A stretch of 64,000 bases of DNA from Ophioceras dolichostomum. Lineage: Eukaryota; Ascomycota; Sordariomycetes; Magnaporthales; Ophioceraceae. The notes beneath the pieces were generated by a model. The model was not told the origin of the DNA. It made no database searches and saw only the letters and a program-made list of their open reading frames with translations. Both the position numbers and the translations under genes were made by a program. The stretch is from the NCBI GenBank assembly GCA_003049485.1, contig PYST01000019.1, positions 1 through 64,000 of the forward strand, in the 5' to 3' direction. Shown here piece by piece: positions 36,234 through 45,945 of the stretch. Within the stretch, counting starts at the first letter, position 1; each line of letters opens with the position of its first letter.

Positions 36234-39145
36234 TCAAAACCCACCCAGCGCTACAGGAGCGATGCATGTTAGCCGGGGCCTCTCTCAGGGGTTGGGGGAT
36301 TCGAATCTCAGAAGAGGGGAAAGTAGAAAAACACCCAAGAGACAAATACGATACGACCGCGGAAAATAGATGTGCTAGCGGGAAAAAAAGAGGAGACGGC
36401 ACGGAGTAGGCAGATGGGTAACTCACCAGCAGCATACGCCATATACCACGTCCTCGACGCCCCGCCATCAAGCCACGACGCCTTGAACCACTCCGCGCTA
36501 AAGAAGTCCCACGCCCTCCTGGGGTCCAGATGCGCCAGGTTCCCGATGATGATCCCCCTCCAGCCGCCGTCTATCTTGTCGATGCGCCCCCTGCTGAAGT
36601 ACGTGTGCCACTCCTCCAGCACGAACGCGTTGCTCCGGCACAGCGGGGTGAACGGCATGAGCGGTATCATGTGGATGCCCTGGATGTACTCCACGTTGTT
36701 GCCGAAGTAGGTCGTGTGGTCGATCTTGTTCTCGAACAGGATGCCCGCCACCTTGTTGCCCACGAAGCTGGCCGGCTGCACGCGGTTGTCGCTCGTGTAG
36801 AGGTAGTAGTACCGGAGCGAGCGGGACAGCGCGGCCAGCTGGAGGTTGGCGCGGGCGGCCATGTTCTCGTCGCCGATCACGGTGCCCCACATCTTGAGCG
36901 CGTAGGCGGACATGGCGTCCTCGGAGCTGGATTCTTGGTCCTTTTTGCATTATAGAGGGTGAGGAAATCTCTCGTGTTAGCGAGTGGTTGATTGGTTTAG
37001 AGGCAGGTGGGGGCAACGAGAGTAAGGGAGAGGGAGGGAGGGAGGCAGGGAGGCATGGACGTGACAGCTACTCACATTCCCATCAAGGGACTCATACAAA
37101 CCATGAGCCCAACTATGCCCATGGAACCAGTCAAAGTTCCGATAAACGGGGAAGAACCTGTCCTTCGCGCTCGGGTTCGCATAGTCGCGCACAAGCGTGT
37201 TGACCCACGCCCTATTCTTCGCGCCCCACGCCTGGTCTAGGTGGGCGCACACCGCGGCCGCGTAGACGAAATACCCATAATGGAAATGATGATCGTTGTA
37301 GTACGTGTTCCCGAAGTCCATCCCCGGGTTGCCCGTCACGTAGCTGGCGGTCGACACGACCCCTCCCCACGCGGACTCGTACACGAGGGGGGACTTCTGG
37401 CGGTTCTCCGCGAAGCGCGCCATCGCCGCCTGGAGCTTGACCAGGCCCGCCTGGGCCAGCGGGCCGTTGCCCAGCATGTCGTTGACGACGACAAGGATGG
37501 TGGCGAACTTCGCGAGCGCCTTGCCGGAGAAGTACATCGAGTCCAGGTTCGACTGCCCGTCCATGTCCTGGCTGATCTCCTCCTGCGCGACCTTCTGGAT
37601 GGCGGCTTTCACGGGTGCGGAGAGCTTATTCCCTAGAGTGCTGCTCTGCGGCGTCCAGGGCAGGAAGCCCATCGCCGTGGGCATGAGGCGCTCCTCCATC
37701 GTCCAGGAGTCGGCCAGCACGCCCGCTGCGATGCCCTTGGTGGTCGTCTGCAGCCGCAAAGCCGTGAGGCCCTGGCGCGTGGCGGCGCTGAAGGAGTCGA
37801 CCTTGTGCGGGAGCGCGAACATGAGCAGCTTTGCTGTGGGCAGCCCTGCCCGCTTGAAGCGGAATGTGTATGTACCCACGGTGCCGCTGACGGCGCCGGA
37901 GAGGTCGAGTCCCGTGCTGTACGCGCCGCATGCTTGGTCGTAGACCGGCTCGGCGCTACCCCCGGCGACGTTCTTGGCAATCTGGATCGTGCCGAAGAAA
38001 GGGGCGCGTGCCCGGGCCTGCTTGCTGGTGAGCACCTGCAGGTCGAGAGGGCTGCCTTGCCTGGCGGTCGCGTACAGGAGCCAGGTGTGGCCGTCCTCGA
38101 GCACGATCCTGTACTTGGCCACGCCGGGCTTGGGGGACGCCAAGAGCACGACGGTCTTGAAGTGTACGCCCGTCTCGACCATGGGCGTTGTGCCGTTGAA
38201 GATGCCCGTGGTGAACCCCGCGCCCTGCACGAGAGGGAACTGGACCAGCGGAGTCGTGTTGGAGTTTGCACGTAGCTCGGCGATCACGCTGAATGAGGTC
38301 GGCTGCGCTAGTGTGAGGGCGGTGTCCTTGCCCAGCTCCACGGCAGAGATGCAGAGGGACTGGATGTGGACCGGATTGATGAAGTACTTAACCGCACCGG
38401 TGGACTCCGTTGGTCCGTACACCCGCTGATTAGCCTCGATATGCGAGATCGAAAGGCCCCAACTGCCTGTGACGCCCGTTCCTTTTCCCCACCAGACGGA
38501 ATACGGATGAAGATACGCTGGGCTGGTCAAGCCCCCGAGAAATAGGTTGCTGTAGAACTTGTTGGTGGGAATTGGCGCGCCGGATGTGATACCAGCCCGG
38601 GGGACCGGGTGGTCCCGCCGCTGCTGGATGACGGGAGGGGGCGCCGTGGTAGCCACCGGCTCCGCGAAGATGTCTGGTGACGCCATCCTGGCGTTTGGAT
38701 TTACTGCCGCGTTTGCGAGTGGAGTCGTTGGTGATATGAGAGTCGGGGGGCTTGCAATAGCTCTTGTGAGCAGTGCGGGCTCCGTCGCATGGCCCGTAGT
38801 ATTGAGCTGAGTGGCTACTGTCCCTTTCGTGTCAGGGGGAGGGCCAACACCAGTCAGCAGTATCTGAGCGACGCCGTCCCCAACCACACGGGTTACCACT
38901 GGAACCCTCGCGGCGGTGTATGTATCCTCTTCAGCCCTCAGTGAAGGGGTAGGCGAGGTAGTACTAGAAGTAGTCGTACTTCTTGGTAAGAAGCCCACGA
39001 CCTGAAATCCGCGATCACCAGGCCTGGGTTCCCGTCTTTCGTTTGGGAGGCGGCGCCGGGGGTGCCTCTGGTGTATGTCCGTCGTGTCATCGACCGCACA
39101 CACGACTGCTACCTGCAACAGTATCAGCCCCAGGTAATGCAACAT
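36234..39145 (-). CDS. eng1: Secreted GH81 endo-beta-1,3-glucanase
   Basis: Glycoside hydrolase family 81 enzyme that cuts internal beta-1,3-glucan links, often in cell separation and wall remodelling. Three exons (39145-37076, 36940-36427, 36250-36234) give 866 residues. The signal peptide MLHYLGLILLQVAVVCA favours this start over the longer frame from 39352. Residues 25-175 are a low-complexity Pro/Thr/Arg linker. The GH81 core opens with IPTNKFYSNLFLG and PYSVWWG, and contains DFGNTYYNDHHFHYGYF and SPLVYESAWGG, which carry the family acidic residues, and later DNRVQPASFVGNK. The last exon is only 17 nt and supplies ALGGF and the stop. Confidence 0.95.
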
Positions 39146-40728
39146 TATAGTGACAAAGAAATATAATAAGTCTATCCTCGTGTAGCTTTCATCCGCACAA
39201 AGCCGACTTTCTAGAACTTCGATCTGTGTCCGAGGGAGAGTGTGGCAAGACCAGCAGATTGCACCCAGCAAGAAGTTTAAGTTGAACAGACTCTCAGGCT
39301 TGCAGCTGAGGAGGGCGGGGAGTTCAAGTACTCCCACAGGACCCTGAAACATGTTTGAAGACGTGAAGCCATACTTGCTCCCCGGGACTAGCGAGCCTCG
39401 TCTCGCTATGTCGAGGATGTGAATGAGAGAGGTTGGGCGGGAAAGAGGCTAGAGTTCTGACAATGGTGGACTATACGGGCTGCCACTCTTCAGCCCGGTA
39501 GTGTCCTGAGTCAAAATAGCCACTGCCATCACGTAGAACAGCCATGTGATATGGAACTGTCTGGGACATGGCTGGGGTTTGATACCTACTAAGAGTTGAA
39601 GGAATGTAAGCCAATGAGACAGAGGTTGCCCAGGTCCTTGGTCCTTGGTCTGGCACCCTCAGTCCGCACCTGAGAGAACGGAGATGAGGCCAAAATATGC
39701 AGGAAACGTATCTAGGAAGAAAGATATGTAACCCTCAGAAAAATGAATAGGGCAGGATGAAGAGAAATGAGATGGACATCGTAGGACGCCGGCGTCGCAG
39801 TTGAGTGCGCTGAACGGAGTGTGCTTAGACGAGGCGTATGGAGTAGGTCACCAGGCTCTCGAGAAATCGGCTTTTAAGCCAGCCAAGAGAGAGGCCCCAG
39901 GCAACGATAGGCCCCGAGGAGTACCTGGCCCAGTTGTTGAGGAGCTGCGCAAGGCGAGAGTCCGTGGACGGCTGGTGCGCGGCGAGCCCGGTGCTGGGGA
40001 GACGGAGCTCAGCCGGTGAGGGAGGCGACGGCTGGGAGTCAAGAGCCTTCTGTCAGCCTGATTTAGACACGGGGCGCGCTGAGAGAAGGAGGAGGTGGGT
40101 CATCTGCCCTTTCCCGGGCTCTGTCGGTTCCGAGTTTCACAAGTTCCAGCAGCTCCGCATTCATTCCTGTGCAGGGCAAGAAAGAGTCTTGGACAACACT
40201 TGTTGTCTCTGATGACTCTAGGTTTCCATCCAAGAGCTCAATGCTTCTTTTGGTGGCGGGGTGGGGCTGCCATGACGTGGAAGTGGGGGAAAGGCATTCT
40301 CTGTCTTCCAAGTTCCATCTAGAATGCGAAGAGGAAAATCGGTAACAGCAGAGAAGAATTTAGGAGAAAATTCGAAAAGAAGACAAAAATGCGAAGAAAA
40401 GGTCAAGCAAAATTCCGCTGAATGTTGGCAAGTTTGCATACGGATGCATGACCGATCTGGCATGGACGACATGCTCTGACTTACACCAAGGAATCCGGCT
40501 GCCAATATATGCCCAGTCAATACTCCACTATGCGTGTCTGGACACCTGCTGAAAAGGGACTGGAAATATGTGAGAGACTCCAAGAAGTGAGGTGTATTTC
40601 GTTGGAAGATTGGTCCCCTCGAATGTCCAAATTGGCCGGAAATGCGTTAAGACTTATCCAATGCCAATCGTGACCTCAGGGGACAGGTTGCTAAAAGGGG
40701 GACGGACGGCCAAAGAGCCCGACGAAGT
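39146..40728. other. Intergenic, no gene supported
   Basis: Between GH81 (start) and Stn1 (stop). It should hold the GH81 promoter. No clear TATA box or motif stood out; short overlapping frames only. Confidence 0.5.
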
Positions 40729-41760
40729 TCATAGTCCCAAGGCGCTGTATTTCCCCTGCATGACAGCCGGTCGCGCGACCTTTCGTTTCTTCTCGGAGTC
40801 TGTAACCATCCTGGACGAGGGCTGCTGGTCCTGCGACGGCTTGCGCACCCGATCTCGATGGTGCACCGCGGTGTCGACCCTGTGTTCCCTTTCCATCGTC
40901 TCGGTACTCTTCTTCTTCTGCTTCTGCTTCTGCTCGCGCTGCTCCTCCTTCCTTCGCCCATGGTGCTTGTGACTCTCCTTATCACGGCTCCTCCCCTCCG
41001 CTTCCTTCCTGCATCGCCGCACCTCGCGCCTGTCTAGGACCCAGGCTATGTTCAGGACGGTCTCCCTCAGCTCGGTAGTCTTCTTCCAGAACTCAACCTC
41101 CTGCTGCGTTGACCGTATTATGACCATCTTCTCCACCTTGATCTGCATCATGCCGCGCCAAGCCGAAAGCACACCCTTGACATCGACGACTAGGCCTACG
41201 TCGATATCGTCGGGGACTTTCTGGCGCGGTAGGTTCGTGGTCGCCTCCGATTGAGTGGCACTAGCAGAGACAGCTGTGGTAGTTGCAAGTCCTGCTTGTA
41301 CACTGAGGCTGTTTACCGACGTGCTCACAGGTAGCGTAGCGTTTCCCGCTGCAGTCACATCCACAGAATCAGACGGCTGCTTTGCGTCGGGCGCCGTCTT
41401 CGGCGCCGGTGTAACACATTCGATGTTGATACCGGTTCCGTCATCCACGGTGTAAAACCGACGGCCAGCATACTCGTCGATAGCGACGACCACACCGGCA
41501 ATCCTGACCCATTTGATCGGGTGATTGAGGTGGAAGAACAGATCTTGGCCTGATCAGCAGAATGTCAGCCATACTATCACCCTCATCAACTGCATACGGA
41601 TGGAAAATTGCGCGCAACACTGTTGGAACCTACCTCCGAACCCAGGGTGAGCCGTCAACCTCGCAATGTCGGAGGCGCGGAAGTGACACCATTTATTGAT
41701 CGTGGGTGAAAGATGGAAGCAATACTGGGGGTAAATCTCCGGCGTGGAATCACTAGTCAT
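40729..41760 (-). CDS. stn1: CST complex subunit Stn1
   Basis: OB-fold protein of the CST complex that caps telomeres and recruits polymerase alpha-primase for C-strand fill-in, acting in the nucleus. Two exons (41760-41634, 41549-40729), 84-bp intron, 315 residues, close to fission yeast Stn1. The opening MTSDSTPEIYPQYCFHLSPT, then NHPIKWVRIAGVVVAIDEY and FYTVDDGTGINIECV, match the Stn1 OB fold. A Ser/Thr/Ala-rich insert follows, and the C-terminal third is highly charged and Lys/Glu/Gln-rich, without an obvious winged-helix domain. An ACGCG core lies 131 bp upstream (41891-41895). Confidence 0.87.
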
Positions 41761-42191
41761 AGCATGGCAGGCGGGAGAAACTGCAGCCAAAGACTATTGT
41801 GACCTATACCGATCTTTTTCATAACTAGGCAGAGCCGAATGTCTTTGGCATTTAGTCGATGATTATGATGTGAACGAGAATGAGAAAGAGACGCGACGGG
41901 GTTGGAGATGGGTGGGGGACCACCATCGTTTTGTCGCGCTCTCAGGTGACTCGCAACCCCACAGCCGTCAGCGACCAGGCAACCAAAGACACTGAACTGG
42001 CACTGTGAATATGGCCTCTCAATAGCCTGCCTGTCTACCTGAAGACGCCCTACAGGCTCCCGTCCAAATTTCATAGCCTGAAGAACACCCAAATTCCAAA
42101 GCCGTTCTCTTTGTGTGCATAATACGCAACGCCATGCTAAAAAAAAATTCCCGAGGAAATGTGAATCTTGACTCCAAACCCAAGTCCGCCC
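41761..42191. promoter_or_regulatory. Stn1 upstream region
   Basis: Head-to-tail spacer between the J-protein stop and the Stn1 start. It holds one ACGCGA core at 41891-41896 and no gene. Confidence 0.4.
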
Positions 42192-43271
42192 TTACCGCTT
42201 TGAACGCTTAGGCCTAATACTCGTAGTCTCAGCGGCAGCCTTCCTCTTTTCTAGTCTCGCGGCAGCGGCCTGGAATACTTCCTCCGAAGGCTCCTCTTCA
42301 TCCTCGTCCTCGTCTTCGGCCTTTCTCTTCCCCTTCTTTTTCTTGGCAGACGGCTTCTTGGCGCCGTACTTCTCCGCCAGCTGGTCCAGGAAACTGGTCC
42401 CGCGATCCGCCTGATTCTTGCGTATCAGGGCGGCCAGGGCATCCTCGGAGGACCTGTCGTCCTTCTCATTGCCCTTGCCAGTACCCTTTCCCTTCCCCTT
42501 GCTAGTTGTGCCACCACCGTTCTTCTTGTCACCGCCGCCGTCCGCCTTCCCAAACAGCTTGTCGTGGACGCCGAGCTCCTTGGCGTACTCCTCGGCCTCC
42601 TGCCGCTCACGGCCGGCCCGTTTCACGCGATCCCGCTTGGACTTCTTGCTCTCATGGGTGTAGGCGGTATAGCCGGGGACGTCGCCGGCCTCGATGGCCA
42701 CGTTGATGATGGCGCGGAAGCGCTTGTCGTCCTCGAGCACGTCGCTGAGGATGACGGACTCGTAGACGCCCTCCATGTCGCCGTCGAACTCCTCGTAGGC
42801 AGCGAGCACGTCGTTCTTCTCCTCATCCGAGCCCTTATACTTCTCGGAGAACTCGGCTATGGCGTCGACGTTGACGGCATCGGCGAAGACCCCTCTATAG
42901 AAGTCGCTCCAGCTGAAGCCGTCCGCATCGACGATGGACTCGGCGGTAGACCCGGTCGTATCATAGCGCTTGCGTCGTGACTCGTCGGACAGGATCGCGT
43001 AGGCGAAGGCGATGGACTGGAACTTCTCGTGCGCTTGTGATTTCTGATCTTCGGGAACCTTATCTATACACAAAGTAAGTCTCAAATGCGCAGTGAAGGC
43101 ATGTGAAAGAAAGCTTGGTTGAAAGGCGGGCTTACCAGGATGGTGCTTCAAGGCGGCCTTCCTGTACGCGGACTTGACTTGGTCGGCAGTCGCAGACCTC
43201 TCCAGGCCCAAAACCTCATACGGGTCAATTACTGGGGGCTCGCCATCCGAGACTTCTTCGAAAGACGCCAT
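42192..43271 (-). CDS. DNAJC9-like J-domain protein
   Basis: Co-chaperone related to DNAJC9, which helps Hsp70 handle histones H3-H4. Two exons (43271-43136, 43063-42192), 72-bp intron, 335 residues. The J domain runs from about residue 16 (DPYEVLGLERSATADQVKSA) and its HPD loop is restored by splicing (KHHPDKVPED). The middle has the conserved acidic GSDEEKNDVLAAYEEFDGDMEG motif. The tail is rich in Lys/Gly and ends in KRKAEDEDEDEEE and a KRSKR nuclear signal. Start at the methionine at 43271; upstream codons lack J-domain content. It is divergent from the deaminase by 275 bp. Confidence 0.85.
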   Translation of the reverse strand: MASFEEVSDGEPPVIDPYEVLGLERSATADQVKSAYRKAALKHHPGKPAFQPSFLSHAFTAHLRLTLCIDKVPEDQKSQAHEKFQSIAFAYAILSDESRRKRYDTTGSTAESIVDADGFSWSDFYRGVFADAVNVDAIAEFSEKYKGSDEEKNDVLAAYEEFDGDMEGVYESVILSDVLEDDKRFRAIINVAIEAGDVPGYTAYTHESKKSKRDRVKRAGRERQEAEEYAKELGVHDKLFGKADGGGDKKNGGGTTSKGKGKGTGKGNEKDDRSSEDALAALIRKNQADRGTSFLDQLAEKYGAKKPSAKKKKGKRKAEDEDEDEEEPSEEVFQAAAARLEKRKAAAETTSIRPKRSKR

Positions 43272-43546
43272 ATTAGCTTGCTTCTCCAAAGGGTAGATGT
43301 TTCGATTGAAAAGTTGTGATGTATTCGGTTCTGACTGGGACGCGTCGACGCGTTGCTGAGGGTGGAGCAGCCTCAGTGGGCTCATAGCGGGGTCGATTGG
43401 CAGTTCAAGTTCTGGTCCTCCTCGCACTGTGCTCGACCCCTTTCTACAGGGACCGACCCCATCCCGTCAGGTCATCAGTTCAATACCTGATATCAAGCCC
43501 AAGCCTCACCAGAAACAACAGATAGCATCGACTTTCGATATTCTTG

Positions 43547-44107
43547 ATGGCGTATCCCAAGTTTGGCGGAGACCCTCGCGCATGCATGGAATATGCGCTC
43601 GAGCTTGCGAGGAAGAGTCCGCCGAGGCCTACAAACTACTGCGTGGGAGCAGTCTTGGTAGACCTGTCGAACGGTGAGACACTGTCGACGGGCTATACCC
43701 TCGAGCTCCCCGGAAACACGCATGCTGAGCAGTGCTGCTTCATGAAGCTGGCCGAGAAGTACAGCGTCCCGGAGGAGCGCCTCGGCGAGGCTCTAGGGGA
43801 CAGCCTCCCTGCCAACGCACAGTTGGCGCTCTTTACGACCATGGAACCTTGCTCCGAACGCCTGAGCGGGAATCTGCCATGTGTCCAGAGGGTGCTTCGC
43901 CTCAAAGACTTCATCCGAGAGGTCTACGTTGGTGTCATGGAGCCAGAGAAGTTCGTTGCCCAAAACACAGGCAGAAAGACGCTGGGGGATGCTGGAATAT
44001 CCGTGATCCTAGTGCCGGGACTCGAGGACGACATCATCAAGGTTGCAACAGCTGGACATATTCCCCCTGAGATTGAAGATTCCGCAAGTGAGGAAAAAGG
44101 CGTCTAG
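43547..44107 (+). CDS. Cytidine-deaminase-superfamily protein, riboflavin-deaminase-like
   Basis: Zinc-dependent deaminase fold in one exon of 186 residues. The zinc/catalytic motif HAE appears as NTHAEQCC near residue 58 and the second zinc pair as PCSERLSGNLPC near residue 100. A substrate-side VGAVLVD segment precedes them. The spacing fits riboflavin-type pyrimidine deaminases and some dCMP/tRNA-type enzymes; the substrate cannot be set from sequence alone. The methionine at 43547 is preferred over an upstream TTG. The tail is acidic. Confidence 0.75.
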   Translation: MAYPKFGGDPRACMEYALELARKSPPRPTNYCVGAVLVDLSNGETLSTGYTLELPGNTHAEQCCFMKLAEKYSVPEERLGEALGDSLPANAQLALFTTMEPCSERLSGNLPCVQRVLRLKDFIREVYVGVMEPEKFVAQNTGRKTLGDAGISVILVPGLEDDIIKVATAGHIPPEIEDSASEEKGV

Positions 44108-44296
44108 TCATCGTGGTCGTGATTCCCGTCAGATTCATGGCCTCCGTTCCAAGTGCGACGAAGCGACGACAAAGCGGACGTTTTCCTACCAAATCAGCAC
44201 TCCTGCTCCGCGGGCTTGACAACAAATCTAAAAAAAAAAGGGAAAAGAAGAAAGTAAAGAAAAATGTCCAAATGAAAAGAGTTGCAAAAAGCTCGG

Positions 44297-44340
44297 CGCC
44301 CACCCCCGTATAATCACTGCACGCGGGGGTGGGCGCCTAC
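44297..44340. repeat. Perfect 14-bp inverted repeat (hairpin)
   Basis: GGCGCCCACCCCCG and its exact reverse complement are separated by about 15 bp that include TATAATCACTGCACG. The arms are almost pure G/C and would form a very stable hairpin. It could be a short mobile-element end pair or a transcription-end structure; no target-site duplication was confirmed. Confidence 0.75.
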
Positions 44341-44341
44341 G

Positions 44342-44440
44342 AAAAGTCTCGGGACTTTTGCTTCGGACCGGCCTCGAACTCGCGTGTAATTCGTTGGACG
44401 CGAGCCGACAGTGGTAGCGAGTTACCAACTCAACCATGTT
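44342..44440 (-). other. tRNA-like segment with A- and B-box matches, decayed
   Basis: On the minus strand TGGTTGAGTTGG matches the Pol III A box and GAGTTCGAGGC the B box, about 50 nt apart, the right order and spacing for a tRNA-derived gene or SINE. A cloverleaf does not close: the acceptor and T stems do not pair. A separate AAAAGTC/GACTTTT hairpin with a TCGG loop flanks it at 44342-44359. Confidence 0.35.
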
Positions 44441-44818
44441 GTCATGGGAATTTTCTAATGTTGGGAAGGCGCGGTGTCGGCGGCCTTTATAAACCTATAT
44501 TCACGGTCGGAGGGCAGGTGCCCATCACGCTGCTTCGCATTCATTCACCGACAACTATCGAAATATGCAGGCAGACTCCAACGAGAGAGCATGCGAGTAT
44601 GGAATAATGAGCCCTCTCCTAGTCACTACTCTCGAGGATGCAAGCTTCGCTTGCTCGCAGACTGTTCAGTACGGAGAGAGCCTATAGGCTATTTGGAAGG
44701 GCACACAAGCAGCTTCATTTGATCAAATACCCAGAACCCGGTTAGATAGTATCTCCATCGTCAGAAAGGTTCAAGAAATAGCGTCAAACACCATCTTTAT
44801 CTGCCCTTATATAGCAAG

Positions 44819-45592
44819 ATGCAGTCCTTCCTCGCGCTCCTCTCCCTTCTCCCGTCCACGTTCGCCCGGGTGTCCCATCCAACACCCCACGACACCGGCA
44901 CTCTCACCCTCTGGACGGACCCAGCCCTCGCGCACGTCGCCCTAGCCGGTCCGCCCCTGCACATCGGCTCCCTCCTCGGCCCGCGCCTAGGCGCCACGAT
45001 CGCCGACTCCCTCCATCTGAAATGCTACGCCTCGCCCTGCGAGACCACCCCAACACTCGTAGCCGACTGGATCCCCCAGCGGCCGCCGTCCGACACTACC
45101 ACCTCCGAGCTGCTGCAGACCGGCGAGCTGTGGGCGGCGGTCCAGGGCCGCTGGGAGGACGGCCGGGTCCGCGACGCGCTCATCGACCTCGCCGCCTCCG
45201 CGGCCGTACAGAGCGTCGCCGCCGACGAGGGGAACTGCTGGACGCAGGGCTTCACTAGTGCTAGTAACGGCAAGCCCGACGAGATGCGCATGTGCAGCAC
45301 GGCGCGGTACATCCACGCCGAGTACGAGGATGGGCGGCGGGAGATGCATGACGAGAAGGCCGGCGGCGCGGAAAAGCGGCCTTATAACTACGTGCGCATC
45401 GTGCTGAGCCCCGTCGACAACGGCCGGCTCCGGAAGGAGTTGAGCTGCGCGTGGAATACGACCGTGGCGACGGCTATTGAGGAGTTCAGGGGCGCGCTGG
45501 GAAAGGCGGGTCGGGTCGTGCCAGGCGAAGTCCCAGTCTGGTGCTGCCAGGAGGGCGAGACTTGCGTCAAGCTGCCCCTGGATCCGAACTAG
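44819..45592 (+). CDS. Secreted cysteine-containing protein of unknown function
   Basis: 257 residues in one exon. The N-terminus MQSFLALLSLLPSTFARV is a clear signal peptide. The mature part has eight cysteines, ending in WCCQEGETC, and one NTT glycosylation site. I do not recognise the family; an enzyme domain is not evident. Size, signal and even cysteine count fit a secreted wall or interaction protein, but that is inference. Codon use is strongly G/C-ending like its neighbours. Confidence 0.65.
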   Translation: MQSFLALLSLLPSTFARVSHPTPHDTGTLTLWTDPALAHVALAGPPLHIGSLLGPRLGATIADSLHLKCYASPCETTPTLVADWIPQRPPSDTTTSELLQTGELWAAVQGRWEDGRVRDALIDLAASAAVQSVAADEGNCWTQGFTSASNGKPDEMRMCSTARYIHAEYEDGRREMHDEKAGGAEKRPYNYVRIVLSPVDNGRLRKELSCAWNTTVATAIEEFRGALGKAGRVVPGEVPVWCCQEGETCVKLPLDPN

Positions 45593-45945
45593 AAACTACA
45601 AGCCCGAATGGTGGTCAACGAGAGCGAGATTCTGGTTCAAGTGAGGGGGGTCGAAGTTTCTCTACAGGGGTTCAGTTCGCAATGTCACCATGTTATATAG
45701 AGCGAGCCCAGGGAAGGGATACTCGGGCGCCTGCCTGTATATATACATAGGTATATAACGAATGATCGAAAGTGCTCTCTAGCAGGTGACGTAGCAACAA
45801 TTAGCTTGTGGCGTGCATGATTGCGATTCTAAGGCAAATAGGTAAGCTACCTATTTATGTTGTCCACCCAGGCACGCCGTTACTTTCACAAAGGCAACCC
45901 AGAAGATACCTGCATAAGCCGAAAGCAACCTAGCTCGCCAATGTG
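45593..45945. other. Convergent 3' intergenic region with short inverted repeat
   Basis: Between the secreted protein stop and the RING protein stop. It has TATATACATA-type A/T runs and a 9-bp inverted repeat AAATAGGTA / TACCTATTT at 45836-45856 that could serve as a termination or processing structure. Confidence 0.5.

Larger units (their letters stand above)
44108..44818. other. Structured intergenic region with hairpins
   Basis: It contains the perfect 14-bp inverted repeat and the tRNA-like segment listed separately, plus the 3' flank of the deaminase and the 5' flank of the secreted protein. Confidence 0.5.

Noticed and set aside
36296..36320. B-box-like GATTCGAATC inside a GH81 intron, possible tRNA
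   Set aside because: No A box at a suitable distance and no cloverleaf; the intron has good splice signals.
39146..39352. Longer N-terminus for the GH81 protein from 39352
   Set aside because: It would bury the signal peptide MLHYLGLILL behind 69 unlike residues; the 39145 start gives a proper secreted enzyme.
44808..44815. TTATATAG just before the secreted-protein start as a TATA box
   Set aside because: It lies about 5 to 10 nt from the ATG, too close to direct transcription of that start.
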